From UBA952 sp044361535 (GTDB lineage: Bacteria > Bacteroidota > Bacteroidia > Flavobacteriales_D > Crocinitomicaceae), in NCBI GenBank assembly GCA_044361535.1, contig JBIKIQ010000018.1, positions 1 to 64,000 on the forward strand: a stretch of 64,000 nucleotides of DNA, read 5' to 3'. The notes beneath the pieces were generated by a model that did no database searches, was not told the origin of the DNA, and saw nothing but the letters and a program-made list of their open reading frames with translations. The translations under genes and the position numbers were made by a program. This document shows, in pieces, positions 32,578-42,070 of this stretch (position 1 is the first letter of the stretch; the number at the start of each line of letters is the position of its first letter).

Positions 32578-35361
32578 ATGAAGAATTTCTTTTTTTTACT
32601 TCTATGGATCAATTTTGGGCTAATTTGCACTAATCTTTTCGGTCAAGTTTCCCCATTTTTTAAAATTCAATTAGAAAAGAATCCAACAGAGCTTTTTCCG
32701 TCATGTGTCAAAAACACTCCTCAAAATGAAAAAATTTTAAAATCTGAAGGAATTGCCATAAAGTATAAAACAAAAAATTGGATTTTTTTCAACATAACAG
32801 CTCAACGTGCCGAAGAACTAAGGATTACCGCTAATTTATCAAATTTATTTTTTGAATTGGCTCCGCCTTCAGTTTTAGCTGATACAGCTTTGGTTCGACA
32901 TAAAATCAATCTGGTTCATCAAGGCATTGGATTAGACACTTCCTATACGGGAAAGGGTGTTATTATAGGAATAGTAGATCAGGGAATAGATTTTAATCAT
33001 CCTGATTTTAAACATGCAAATGGTCAAACGAGAGTTTTAAGGTATTGGGATCATACGTTAAATACCCAATTACCACCTCAACCATACGGATATGGAACTG
33101 TATGGAACAGTACCGCAATCAACAACGGAACGTGTACCAGCCTAGAAACTGGGAGCGCTCATGGAACAACTGTTTCAGGGATTGCGACAGGAAATGCTAG
33201 GGCGAATCAAAAACATAAAGGAGCCGCACCTGAAGCAGACATTATAGTGGTTGAAACAAATTTTAATTTTCAAAATTGGACTTTATCAATCGCAGATGCC
33301 TGTGACTATATTTTTAAAGTGGCGGATTCATTAGGTAAACCTGCAGTAATAAATTTATCCCTGGGTTCGTATTTAGGAAGTCATGACGGCCGCGATCCTG
33401 CAGGCGAATACATTGATTCATTATTAGACGCGAAAGAAGGTCGAATAGTCGTTTGCGCAGCAGGAAATTCTGGTGATAAGGGAAAGTATCATGTTCACAA
33501 TGATGTCACATCTGACACAAGTTTCTTTTGGAATTTAAATAATCCCGGTAACACATTTGTTGGCAATAATAAAATATTGTTCGATCTATGGGGTGATACT
33601 TCAGCATCCAATTATCAATTTGCCTATGGGGCTGATAGACCTGGACCTACCTATGGATTCGTGGGAAGAACAAACTTCAGAACTGCATTAAGTGATACAA
33701 ATTCAGTAATTGTTTATGACACGATCTATAATTCGTTGGGTCAACGTGTAGCTTGTATTGAAACATGGAGAGAAATTGTGGGTCCAAATTTTCACATGCA
33801 AACGATCTTTAGAACTATTGATTCTCTTAATTATTTGTACAGATTTGAAACATTTGGAACAGGATCTTTCGATGTTTGGGGAGGTGCTTGGCAAAGATGT
33901 AGTGATTTTCAAACAACGATTCCTTCAGTGTCAATTATGCTATCAGTAACAAATTATGTTATGCCTGACTCCTTACAAACGATAGTTTCTTCTTGGAACT
34001 GTTCTCCAAAAGTTATTTCTGTTGGAAATCTTCAAAATAGAAAATCATATATTGACAAGAATAATATAATTCAAACTTTTAGCGGTAATCCTGGCACCCT
34101 AGCTGTTTCTAGTAGCAAAGGACCAAATAGATTGGGAATGAATAAACCAGATGTTGCAGCGAGTGGAGATATTTCATTTGGATCTGGACCCTTGTGGTAT
34201 TTGGCAAATTCTGCCAATAATGCAACCATAGATATAGGAGGTTTTCATGTTAAAAACGGAGGAACATCTATGGCATCACCTGTTGTTGCTGGTTCTGCTG
34301 CTCTTTACCTTCAAAAATGTAATTTGTTAAATTATGAAGATTTTAAAACGGATTTAATTCTCTCTTCAACCACGGATTTACAAACAGGAATAACTCCAAA
34401 TTTTGGATATGGATATGGGAAACTGAATACCCAAAATTTACTACTTCTGAAACATGAACCAGTTTCAATCATTGGTCCTGATGGCATTTGTTTAGGTGAT
34501 AATGTGGGCCTTTCTTTTCAGTCTTCCATGAATCCCTCCTCAATTCTTTGGTCAACAGGATCACAAACAACGAATATTTCTACCTCAATTAGCGGAAGTT
34601 TTTCGGTATTGCTATCGGATGATAATGGTTGCAGATCTCGCTCTCCTGTTAAAACACTAAGTTCATTTCAACTACCATTTGTGGATGCCGGATCAAATCA
34701 GATTGTTTGCCCAAATACACCTTTAACCCTAATTGGCAGTGGAACAGCAAGTTTGTATGAATGGTCAAACAATGTTCCTAATAATGAACCATTTTTCCCG
34801 TCAATTTCTGGTTTTTATTCTGTAACGGGAACAGACATTAATGGATGCTCTAATGAAGACTCAACATTTATTGACTTCTATACTTTAATGCCTGTTGCAT
34901 ACGAAGAAACGATAAATGAAATTGGTTTAGGAGATCTTGCATTCAATGTTACTCCTGGGAATCCGTTAGGAGGTTTTTACACGGGTGTAGGAATTATTGG
35001 AACCTCTTTTCATCCTGGTTTAGCTGGTGTAGGAACACATCCTATCGTTTACTCCGTTTTAAATTCAAATGGATGTTATTCAACTGACACTTCGTATATT
35101 ACCGTTCAAAATAACGCTGGGATTTCGGAGATTAATGAGAAAATAGAACTATTCCCAAATCCAACGTCGAATGTCATTAACCTAAAGGTAAATTCTTCTT
35201 ACAACTTCAGCATTCTTTCAAGTGAAGGCAAATCAATTTCAAATGGTCTAATTAACAAAGAATTAGCCCTAGACTTTTCTAAGTTACGTAATGGCATTTA
35301 CTTTATTGTATTAAAAAATGATTTAGAAACACATGAATTTAAAATCTCAAAAATTGACTAA
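32578..35361 (+). CDS. Secreted S8 subtilisin-like serine protease with T9SS sorting domain
   Basis: A 927-residue subtilase with a signal peptide (ending FGQ). The catalytic Asp (about 134, IIGIVDQGIDFNHPDF), His (about 195, GSAHGTTVSGIATG) and Ser (about 564, GGTSMASPVVAGSAA) are all present. A long insertion of about 200 residues between the HNDV region and the SWNCSPKVISVG strand is larger than in small subtilisins. After about 630 come beta-sandwich (Ig/PKD-like) segments, with a T9SS type A sorting domain at the end (ELFPNPTSNVINLKV). It is therefore a likely cell-surface or extracellular protease. The stop overlaps the next gene by 29 bp. Confidence 0.9.
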   Translation: MKNFFFLLLWINFGLICTNLFGQVSPFFKIQLEKNPTELFPSCVKNTPQNEKILKSEGIAIKYKTKNWIFFNITAQRAEELRITANLSNLFFELAPPSVLADTALVRHKINLVHQGIGLDTSYTGKGVIIGIVDQGIDFNHPDFKHANGQTRVLRYWDHTLNTQLPPQPYGYGTVWNSTAINNGTCTSLETGSAHGTTVSGIATGNARANQKHKGAAPEADIIVVETNFNFQNWTLSIADACDYIFKVADSLGKPAVINLSLGSYLGSHDGRDPAGEYIDSLLDAKEGRIVVCAAGNSGDKGKYHVHNDVTSDTSFFWNLNNPGNTFVGNNKILFDLWGDTSASNYQFAYGADRPGPTYGFVGRTNFRTALSDTNSVIVYDTIYNSLGQRVACIETWREIVGPNFHMQTIFRTIDSLNYLYRFETFGTGSFDVWGGAWQRCSDFQTTIPSVSIMLSVTNYVMPDSLQTIVSSWNCSPKVISVGNLQNRKSYIDKNNIIQTFSGNPGTLAVSSSKGPNRLGMNKPDVAASGDISFGSGPLWYLANSANNATIDIGGFHVKNGGTSMASPVVAGSAALYLQKCNLLNYEDFKTDLILSSTTDLQTGITPNFGYGYGKLNTQNLLLLKHEPVSIIGPDGICLGDNVGLSFQSSMNPSSILWSTGSQTTNISTSISGSFSVLLSDDNGCRSRSPVKTLSSFQLPFVDAGSNQIVCPNTPLTLIGSGTASLYEWSNNVPNNEPFFPSISGFYSVTGTDINGCSNEDSTFIDFYTLMPVAYEETINEIGLGDLAFNVTPGNPLGGFYTGVGIIGTSFHPGLAGVGTHPIVYSVLNSNGCYSTDTSYITVQNNAGISEINEKIELFPNPTSNVINLKVNSSYNFSILSSEGKSISNGLINKELALDFSKLRNGIYFIVLKNDLETHEFKISKID

Positions 35362-35962
35362 ACACTTTGTTTTTATAATTTTCTATTCACTAATTAGTTT
35401 GCAATTTACATGGAGTCAAAATCAAAGTGGAAACTTGCAATTAGGTGTGCGATCTACAGTTAGTTTATTTAACGACAGTCAAACCAATGATTTTGGCAAA
35501 GGAATAGGCGGTCAATTTCGCTTGCAATTAGCCGATCGTATAAATACAGATTGGTTTTTTGATTATTTAACGAGCGATATTGGAACGGTAGCTAACAGAA
35601 CAGATTACCACATCGGATGGAGTGTGCTTTTTTATCCTTACTTGAAAGAAAAACAACGAATAAAACCCTATATTCTTGCAGGTCATTGTTTTGACTATTC
35701 TTATATGGCCGAAAATTTAAATAAATCTAATTTTTCAGAAAGATGGAGTTCTGCCATTCAAGCTGGAATTGGTAGCCATTTTCAATTAAGCCCCAGATTG
35801 GATTTATCTCTTACAACCCAATATATGATCCATTTAGGTAATCATATTCATCCTGTAATTACGACCAATTCAATTGATTTTAAAGAGGAAAAAGGAGCAA
35901 GTCTTGAAGGTCATTTACTTATTACTGTTGGTGTTAATTATAAAATTGCAGACCTATGGTAA
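35333..35962 (+). CDS. Probable outer-membrane beta-barrel protein
   Basis: A 209-residue protein with an N-terminal signal (about residues 1-28, FTWSQ) followed by alternating amphipathic strands, aromatic-rich and Gly-rich (GIGGQFRLQLADRI, HIGWSVLFYPYL, LEGHLLITVGVNYKIADLW). This looks like an eight-strand OMP barrel, but no named family is recognised. It overlaps the subtilase gene by 29 bp and the next gene by 7 bp, so the three are probably co-expressed. Confidence 0.65.
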   Translation: MNLKSQKLTKHFVFIIFYSLISLQFTWSQNQSGNLQLGVRSTVSLFNDSQTNDFGKGIGGQFRLQLADRINTDWFFDYLTSDIGTVANRTDYHIGWSVLFYPYLKEKQRIKPYILAGHCFDYSYMAENLNKSNFSERWSSAIQAGIGSHFQLSPRLDLSLTTQYMIHLGNHIHPVITTNSIDFKEEKGASLEGHLLITVGVNYKIADLW

Positions 35963-36561
35963 AGATTATATCAATCCTTTTGCTTCTTCAACCTTTTTAT
36001 TTTTTCTCGCAAGAATTTCCAGGGTTAAATCCAAATAAACGCGTATTAACGACCTATTTTAAACCTAATTTAATAAAAGCTTCCGCTACGATTTCTCCAG
36101 GCAGAATGCTTCAAAACAAATCAAATTCAATTAATTTATCTGGTTTTTTAGAGTATGTAATTGACAAAAAATACAGTTTTAGGGGTGATGTATTTCAATT
36201 TATTGATGCAACATATTCTACAAAATCAATAATTGAACCTTCTTTCCAGAACAAACTTTTTTTTGGTGTTTTTAGACATTTTGGGACCAAAAATCTAAAG
36301 TTTTATTCTGGTATGCAAATGGGAACAAGTGTCACTACGTATAACCAAAGTTTTTTGACTGGAAATACCACACATGTTGCCCCTTCCTTCGCTTTAAAAA
36401 CAGGAGCATCCTATTATGTATGGAAATACTTTCATTTCTTTACTGATTTCACTTATGTCAATTCAACGCTTAGAGGAACAAGCATTGGTTCTCAAAAAAT
36501 GGATGAATTTATTTTTTCAGCAGGCTTAGGATTTCAATTACAAGTAAAAAAAGAAAAATAG
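35956..36561 (+). CDS. Probable outer-membrane protein, unknown function
   Basis: A 201-residue protein with a signal peptide (MVKIISILLLLQPFYFFSQ) and a predicted barrel of short amphipathic strands (LSGFLEYVIDKKYSFRGDVF, FFGVFRHFGTK, FIFSAGLGFQLQVKK). It is unrelated at the sequence level, as far as I can see, to the preceding barrel gene. It is last in the subtilase run and converges on gldC, whose stop is 14 bp away. Confidence 0.6.
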   Translation: MVKIISILLLLQPFYFFSQEFPGLNPNKRVLTTYFKPNLIKASATISPGRMLQNKSNSINLSGFLEYVIDKKYSFRGDVFQFIDATYSTKSIIEPSFQNKLFFGVFRHFGTKNLKFYSGMQMGTSVTTYNQSFLTGNTTHVAPSFALKTGASYYVWKYFHFFTDFTYVNSTLRGTSIGSQKMDEFIFSAGLGFQLQVKKEK

Positions 36562-36575
36562 ATTATTTAACGAAC

Positions 36576-36908
36576 TTACTCGGGTAAAATGTTCATTTTT
36601 TCCGCAAAATGGTAACAATAATCCCTTAGGTCTTCAGAAATTAAATTCTCACCAGTAGATTTTTCAAAGGTATCAGCTAAGGTTAATAATGTTTGATGAA
36701 AAAATTGCTTCATTTCTTCTATGGTCATATCCTTTGTCCATAAATCAATCTTCATGGTGTTCTTTTCCTTTGGATCCCAAATCGACAATAAAAATGCACT
36801 TGCAGGACTATCTTGTATTTGACCATCTTGTGCAGACCATTTCATTTCAACAGGTAGATTGTTCTCGTTTAATTCTACTTCAATTTTTATTTCTGATTTT
36901 TTAGACAT
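36576..36908 (-). CDS. gldC: Gliding motility protein GldC
   Basis: A 110-residue soluble protein matching GldC: SEIKIEVELNENNLPVEMKW at the start, PASAFLLSIWDPKEKNTMKI, then IDLWTKDMTIEEMKQF. GldC was found with gldB as a Flavobacterium gliding gene; its biochemical role is unknown and it improves rather than being essential for motility. It follows gldB by 9 bp on the same strand. Confidence 0.88.
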   Translation of the reverse strand: MSKKSEIKIEVELNENNLPVEMKWSAQDGQIQDSPASAFLLSIWDPKEKNTMKIDLWTKDMTIEEMKQFFHQTLLTLADTFEKSTGENLISEDLRDYCYHFAEKMNILPE

Positions 36909-36917
36909 AATTATAGT

Positions 36918-37931
36918 TTAATCAATTTTATATGCTTGCATTATTTGGGCAAAAGGTACATTTAGTAATTTTTCTAAAGGTAAGTCTGAATGTTGCTCCA
37001 TATATTTTCTAACCATTTTCCAACCTATGTATTGCCCTAAACGATCAGGACTCTCTTTTGGCAAACCTTTAGTGAAAGGTGCTTCATTGAAATAACCCAA
37101 TTTCAATAACTCATCACTTTTGAAGAGTAATTTTTGTTCAACAAAATACTTCCAAATATTCTTTTCATTTTCTTCCGCCCACTTATATTTCTCAGTAGAA
37201 TATCTAATGATAATTGCCTTATCTTTTTCAGGGAGAGCTGCTTCCATACAGTACAACAATTTACCCCAACTTACCATGTCCTCGGCAAATTTGGCATCGG
37301 TTGGAGCCTGTACTTGAGCATAAACCCATTGATATACAACATCTCTAACTAAAAATTTTCGATCCATGCCTGTTTTCATATAATCATACAATCCTTGAAT
37401 AGAAGACTTTTTAATGAGTTTATGTTCAGGGCCTAAATACCATTCCAAGCCAACTCCAATATCTGTATTGGTTGCTAACGTGTTATAAGAAAACAAGGAA
37501 TTAAAAAAGACAACATTATTTGGCGTATTCATTTTTTTGAAATGATACTTTAAATGTTTCATCGCATTAATAATTTCAAGTTTTTCGGAATTGAGAGATT
37601 TAAAATTACTTTGCAATTCTCCTTCTAACTCTTTAATATATGGATCTTTGTAAAATGTTGATAGTTGATTCGTGTATGTCGAATCGATATTCGTTCTAAT
37701 TTTTAGTCCTTTCTCAAAGGTAAACATGTATAAATCCGGAAATGATTGCTTAAAATTTCTATTTAGCAAAATCCTAAGCGAATTTGTTGAATGATAGAGC
37801 ATAGAATCAGCATTTATAAACGCAACATTCACCTTAATTTCAGAAACGTCAACATCTAAAGGGTCATTCTTGCAGCCAGAACAAAAAATAGTTAGAACAA
37901 TAACAAAAAACAAGAGTCTCAAATGAATCAT
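36918..37931 (-). CDS. gldB: Gliding motility lipoprotein GldB
   Basis: GldB is a lipoprotein needed for gliding in Flavobacterium johnsoniae. A lipobox signal is visible (LTIFCSGC, lipidated Cys about residue 20 from the chosen start), followed by the family region SEIKVNVAFINADSML and a C-terminal metallopeptidase-like fold (YIGWKMVRKYMEQH). A frame extends 27 bases upstream, but those codons overlap a TAACTTTG box (complement of 37947-37954), so the ATG at 37931, giving MIHLRLLFF, is the real start. Gliding itself is not assured, since gldB occurs in non-gliding relatives. Confidence 0.88.
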   Translation of the reverse strand: MIHLRLLFFVIVLTIFCSGCKNDPLDVDVSEIKVNVAFINADSMLYHSTNSLRILLNRNFKQSFPDLYMFTFEKGLKIRTNIDSTYTNQLSTFYKDPYIKELEGELQSNFKSLNSEKLEIINAMKHLKYHFKKMNTPNNVVFFNSLFSYNTLATNTDIGVGLEWYLGPEHKLIKKSSIQGLYDYMKTGMDRKFLVRDVVYQWVYAQVQAPTDAKFAEDMVSWGKLLYCMEAALPEKDKAIIIRYSTEKYKWAEENEKNIWKYFVEQKLLFKSDELLKLGYFNEAPFTKGLPKESPDRLGQYIGWKMVRKYMEQHSDLPLEKLLNVPFAQIMQAYKID

Positions 37932-37946
37932 TTTTATAACTTTGTT

Positions 37947-37954
37947 CAAAGTTA
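37947..37954 (-). promoter_or_regulatory. TAnnTTTG -7 box for gldBC
   Basis: The minus strand reads TAACTTTG ending 15 bases before the gldB ATG, which decides the start codon. Confidence 0.45.
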
Positions 37955-37987
37955 ACATTTCATTTGTTTACATCTAATCTAAAAAGT

Positions 37988-38866
37988 ATGAAATCAAAAT
38001 TATTAATCTTGGGGCTATCGCTAGGTATGAGTTCAGTCGTTATTGCTCAAGAAAATTGTCAAAAAACCATTGATAGTTTAAACAATAAAATAAATAATCT
38101 GGAAAATAAATTGAGAAATAATTCTTCAGGACGTCTTCTTCAAGCTGGATTAACGACTAACATGGGGATGAATTTCTTGGTCCCTGGAAAAACTAAACTT
38201 ATTGAATCTGGCGGTTTAGGATCTTGTTTTTCAATAGGAATGGTTATTAACAAGAGTTTTAAAAACTCTCCTACGATTGGTTTTTCAACAGGACTAGAAT
38301 TTGATTTTGACAGAAATCGCTACAAAACCTTGCCAGACGATACTGATCCAACTAATGACGTATTCTATGATTTTAGCGAATCTGAAATTTTAAGTTTAAA
38401 AGATTCATCAAATGCAATAGGAACATTCAAATTACAAGAAAGAACCCAAAAATCAATTTATATTACAATACCATTGATGATGATGTTTCGTACGGAATAT
38501 ATCGGTTCATTTAGATATTTTGGGAAATTTGGCGTAAGAAATTCATTTTTGATTAAAAATAGTATTAACGATTATGGTGTTGAACTTCCTGTTATTACAG
38601 CTCAAGAAAACAATGGATTTACTGCACCTTCCGACCAATTTTTCTATAAAGGATCCGTTGGCTTGTCAGCCGGAGCTGAATGGAAATTCCTTTCAACTAC
38701 TTCCTTGGTTGCTGAGGTAGGTTATTTTTATGGAGTTACACCACTGCATTTAGAAAGAAAAGAACAAAACAGAAGTCTTTACACGATTAATAATGGCTCA
38801 AGAAGCTATTTCTCCAACAAGGCAAATCAAAATCAACTTCTGTTTAAAATTTCAATTCTGTTTTAA
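37988..38866 (+). CDS. Exported porin-like protein with N-terminal coiled coil
   Basis: A signal peptide (from the ATG at 37988, ending VIAQ) is followed by a short Asn/Lys-rich heptad segment (TIDSLNNKINNLENKLRNN), probably a coiled coil, and then an outer-membrane barrel pattern (GRLLQAGLTTNMGMNF, LVAEVGYFYGV, NQLLFKISILF). This is an outer-membrane protein of the porin-family/OmpW-like type without a defined function. An upstream in-frame start at 37964 would spoil the signal peptide. It is divergent from gldB and 11 bp before nadE. Confidence 0.7.
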   Translation: MKSKLLILGLSLGMSSVVIAQENCQKTIDSLNNKINNLENKLRNNSSGRLLQAGLTTNMGMNFLVPGKTKLIESGGLGSCFSIGMVINKSFKNSPTIGFSTGLEFDFDRNRYKTLPDDTDPTNDVFYDFSESEILSLKDSSNAIGTFKLQERTQKSIYITIPLMMMFRTEYIGSFRYFGKFGVRNSFLIKNSINDYGVELPVITAQENNGFTAPSDQFFYKGSVGLSAGAEWKFLSTTSLVAEVGYFYGVTPLHLERKEQNRSLYTINNGSRSYFSNKANQNQLLFKISILF

Positions 38867-38877
38867 CCCTTTATTCT

Positions 38878-39654
38878 TTGGATTATTTAAAATTAAGTAA
38901 GTATATTTCTCAGTGGTTAAATACCTATTGTGAGAATGCTAAGGTTTCTGGTTTTGTCATTGGGATTTCTGGGGGAATAGACTCAGCCGTTACTTCAACA
39001 CTTTGCGCAGAAACAGGAAAGAAGACAATCTTAGTTAATTTGCCTATCAAACAAAGTGAAAGCGAATACATTCGAGCCACTGAACATATAGAAAATTTAA
39101 AGTCACGATTTTCGAATGTTGAAAGTATTGAAGTTAATCTTTCCGAAACATTTGAAATTTTAAGTGACTCACTACCATTTGAAGCAAGTTCTAATTCGTT
39201 AGCAATGGCCAATACACGTTCTCGACTTAGAATGACTACCTTGTATGCTATTGCACAGGGAAATAATTGCTTAGTTGCTGGAACTGGAAATAAAATTGAA
39301 GATTTTGGAATTGGTTTTTACACAAAATATGGTGACGGTGGTGTTGATGTTAGTCCAATTGCTGATTTACTGAAATCTGAAGTATTTCTTTTGGGAAAAA
39401 CACTCAATGTAATTGAATCCATTCAAAATGCAGCTCCTACCGATGGATTATGGGGTGATCAACGGACCGACGAGGATCAAATTGGCGCAAAGTACTCTGA
39501 ATTAGAATGGGCAATGCAATTTAAAGGGGATGAAGATGAATTAACTACACGACAAAAAGAAGTGTTATCGATTTATCGAAAATTAAATGCGGTCAATCAA
39601 CACAAAATGCTTCCAATACCTGTTTGTAGTATCCCTAGTGAACTGAGAATCTAA
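38878..39654 (+). CDS. nadE: Ammonia-dependent NAD(+) synthase (NadE)
   Basis: Last step of NAD synthesis, amidating nicotinate adenine dinucleotide with ATP and ammonia. It has the PP-loop SGGIDS at 31-36, the adenylate contact region NTRSRLRMTTLYAIA, and GTGNKIEDFGIGFYTKYGDG. At 258 residues it lacks the glutaminase domain, so it takes free NH3. The start is TTG at 38878; no ATG or GTG occurs before the PP-loop. In Flavobacterium nadE lies near gldB and gldC as I recall, and a similar grouping appears here. Confidence 0.92.
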   Translation: MDYLKLSKYISQWLNTYCENAKVSGFVIGISGGIDSAVTSTLCAETGKKTILVNLPIKQSESEYIRATEHIENLKSRFSNVESIEVNLSETFEILSDSLPFEASSNSLAMANTRSRLRMTTLYAIAQGNNCLVAGTGNKIEDFGIGFYTKYGDGGVDVSPIADLLKSEVFLLGKTLNVIESIQNAAPTDGLWGDQRTDEDQIGAKYSELEWAMQFKGDEDELTTRQKEVLSIYRKLNAVNQHKMLPIPVCSIPSELRI

Positions 39655-39657
39655 AAA

Positions 39658-40992
39658 TCAATCAATTTTCATTCGAATTCTCCATTCTTTGGGATATAAA
39701 TTATTGAATCGATTCCCTAAATGGTTTATCCATCCTAATCCTTGATTTTCATAGGATACCAAATAATATCCTTTACTTAAGTTATCCAAAATAAAAGTTT
39801 CCCCTTTTAAATATAACAAGGCATTTTTCTCACTCAACTCTATTTTCTGAAGTGTATTTAACATTAGCGTTGATAAGGCCAATTCATGATGAGGTTCAAT
39901 TTTCTTTGGAAGAACAGTACCTAGAGTGACACCTATCTTTGTGCACATTAACTTTGAATTTAAAAAATCAACCAATTCGTTATGTATTGAATCGATGCCA
40001 GATATCCCATTTTTGAATTCAAAACAGGCTAAATTTTCTAGATCAATATAATTCGTTAAATCCATTAAATCGTTTTTTGAAAGATACTTCAGAGATGATT
40101 TTTTCTTTTTAATTTTTAATGACGAAGATTCCTTTTTTTGAAGTACAGCTATAAAAAACCCTTCACTTTTGGTCAACCCCGGAGCAAAGTAACAGCCAAT
40201 ATTTTCTCTTCCTGGAATTGATTCTGATGGTTTTTCAAATGACACAATATCTGCATTTAATTTTTGTGACAACCAGATTATCGTCTCTTCATTTTCCGTA
40301 GAATTAAGGGTACAAGTTGAATAAATCAAATACCCATTTTCTTTTAGGGAATCCCAAACATCACAAACAATATCTTTTTGTCTTTCTGCACACAAATCGA
40401 CATTTTTCAACGACCATTCATTTCGAGAATCAGGATCTTTTCGAAACATACCTTCACCCGAGCAAGGTGCATCTACTAAAACAACATCAAAAGTAGAAGG
40501 GACCTCTTGAAAATGATGAGGCTTATTACCTGTAACCATACAATTTACGACACCCCATTTTGAAAGATTTTCACGCAAAATAGAATTGCGACTTGGAATA
40601 ATTTCATTACTCACTAAAAATCCATCCTTATCCAACCAAGAACTAATTAATGTACTTTTTCCACCTGGTGCTGCGCACAGATCAAGTATAATTGAATTTC
40701 TTGAAATTGGCAATGCATTTAACACATATTCAACGGCCATTGAACCAGACTCCTGTGGATAATAGCAACCTGCATGAAATAGTGGATCTAATGTAAAAAT
40801 GGGTCTTTTGGGGAGGAAATAGCCCTGTTTATTCCATGGAACCTTTTCTAAATCTGCATGGCCTTTATTTTTTTTTACCGGATTGAGTCGTATAGAAATT
40901 GGAGGCTCTTGATCCATGGCATCAATTATTACATTAGGCCAGAATGAGTCGCCTTTTATGCGTTGGATAAACTGTTCAGGAAGTAAAATCAA
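39658..40992 (-). CDS. NOL1/NOP2/Sun-family RNA (cytosine-5) methyltransferase, RsmF-like
   Basis: A 444-residue RNA m5C methyltransferase. It has LDLCAAPGGKSTLISS for SAM binding, VDAPCSGEGMFRKDP with the releasing Cys and YSTCTLNSTENEE with the catalytic Cys. About 150 C-terminal residues form the extra RsmF/YebU-type domain, ending GLGWINHLGNRFNN and YPKEWRIRM. The target is probably 16S rRNA. The start is TTG at 40992; I see no nearby ATG. It converges with nadE, three bases apart. Confidence 0.88.
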   Translation of the reverse strand: MILLPEQFIQRIKGDSFWPNVIIDAMDQEPPISIRLNPVKKNKGHADLEKVPWNKQGYFLPKRPIFTLDPLFHAGCYYPQESGSMAVEYVLNALPISRNSIILDLCAAPGGKSTLISSWLDKDGFLVSNEIIPSRNSILRENLSKWGVVNCMVTGNKPHHFQEVPSTFDVVLVDAPCSGEGMFRKDPDSRNEWSLKNVDLCAERQKDIVCDVWDSLKENGYLIYSTCTLNSTENEETIIWLSQKLNADIVSFEKPSESIPGRENIGCYFAPGLTKSEGFFIAVLQKKESSSLKIKKKKSSLKYLSKNDLMDLTNYIDLENLACFEFKNGISGIDSIHNELVDFLNSKLMCTKIGVTLGTVLPKKIEPHHELALSTLMLNTLQKIELSEKNALLYLKGETFILDNLSKGYYLVSYENQGLGWINHLGNRFNNLYPKEWRIRMKID

Positions 40993-41024
40993 CTTATTTT
41001 TTTTAGAGTGATTTAAAATTAATC

Positions 41025-41055
41025 AAAAAAAAACGCCGACCATAAGCCGGCGTTC
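41025..41055 (-). terminator. Intrinsic terminator of rpoD
   Basis: On the minus strand AACGCCG and CGGCGTT form a 7-bp stem around a 9-nt loop, followed by an uninterrupted T run, 18 bp after the rpoD stop. Confidence 0.9.
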
Positions 41056-41072
41056 TAACCAAATTATCAAAC

Positions 41073-41942
41073 CTAACCTAAATAAGACTTTAAAATTCTA
41101 TTTTTTGAAGAATGCTTTAATCTTCGAATTGCTTTTTCTTTGATTTGTCGAACTCTTTCTCGTGTTAAATCAAATCGATCACCTATTTCATCTAAAGACA
41201 TCGGTGCACGACCTTCTAAGCCATAAAATAATTTAACAACATCACATTCTCTTGGTGTCAAAGCTGTTAATGATCTTTCAATGTCCTTTCTTAAAGATTC
41301 CAAAACCAAATTACTTTCTGGACCGGGCATTGAATCATTCGCTAAAACATCATACATGCTTGAAGAAGATTCATCTCCTTCCACTAAGGGAGCATCCATT
41401 GATACATGTCTTCCGTTGTGCGACAATGATTGTTTAATTTCTTCCGTTGTACACCCTAAAAATTCAGCCATTTCTTCAGCAGAAGGTGGTCTTTCAAATT
41501 TCTGTTCTAGTTCGGAATATGCCTTGTTAATTTTATTGATTGAACCAATTTTATTCAAAGGCAAACGGACAATTCTTGCTTGTTCAGCCAAAGCTTGAAG
41601 AATGGATTGTCTAATCCACCAAACCGCATAGGAAATAAATTTAAATCCTCTTGTTTCATCAAATCTTTCAGCTGCTTTAATTAATCCTACATTTCCTTCA
41701 TTTATTAAATCCGGTAATGCTAATCCTTGGTTCTGATACTGTTTTGAAACGGAGACAACGAAACGTAAATTTGCTTTTGTTAATCTTTCTAGTGCTGCCT
41801 TATCCCCCATTCTAATTCTACGAGCCAACTCTACTTCCTCATCTGGTGTGATCAAATCAACTCTTCCTATTTCTTGAAGGTATTTATCAAGTGAAGCAGT
41901 TTCTCTGTTTGTAACTTGTTTTGCAATTTTTAGCTGACGCAT
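41073..41942 (-). CDS. rpoD: Primary sigma factor RpoD/SigA
   Basis: A 289-residue housekeeping sigma-70 of the short Bacteroidota kind: regions 1.1 and the non-conserved insert are absent. Region 1.2 starts SLDKYLQEIGRVDLITPDEE, region 2 has PDLINEGNVGLIKAAERFD and YAVWWIRQSI, and region 4 has LDEIGDRFDLTRERVRQIKE. This factor reads the unusual TTG/TAnnTTTG promoters seen across the window. It stands alone with its own terminator; the gap upstream has a near-match, TAGGTTTTG, that may be its own promoter. Confidence 0.96.
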   Translation of the reverse strand: MRQLKIAKQVTNRETASLDKYLQEIGRVDLITPDEEVELARRIRMGDKAALERLTKANLRFVVSVSKQYQNQGLALPDLINEGNVGLIKAAERFDETRGFKFISYAVWWIRQSILQALAEQARIVRLPLNKIGSINKINKAYSELEQKFERPPSAEEMAEFLGCTTEEIKQSLSHNGRHVSMDAPLVEGDESSSSMYDVLANDSMPGPESNLVLESLRKDIERSLTALTPRECDVVKLFYGLEGRAPMSLDEIGDRFDLTRERVRQIKEKAIRRLKHSSKNRILKSYLG

Positions 41943-42070
41943 GGTATGAAAAAATTATTGATTCAAAACCTATAACGTAGTTTCTAAAAAAAGGTTGGTT
42001 TTTTTGTGATATTTTTTCAAATATTAAGATTCATCGAATAAGTTAAGCCTTTGGACGATAATTTGAAATG

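Noticed and set aside
40754..40762. Perfect DnaA box (TGTGGATAA) inside the NOL1/NOP2/Sun methyltransferase gene
   Set aside because: Single, inside coding DNA; one or two perfect 9-mers are expected by chance in 64 kb of AT-rich DNA.
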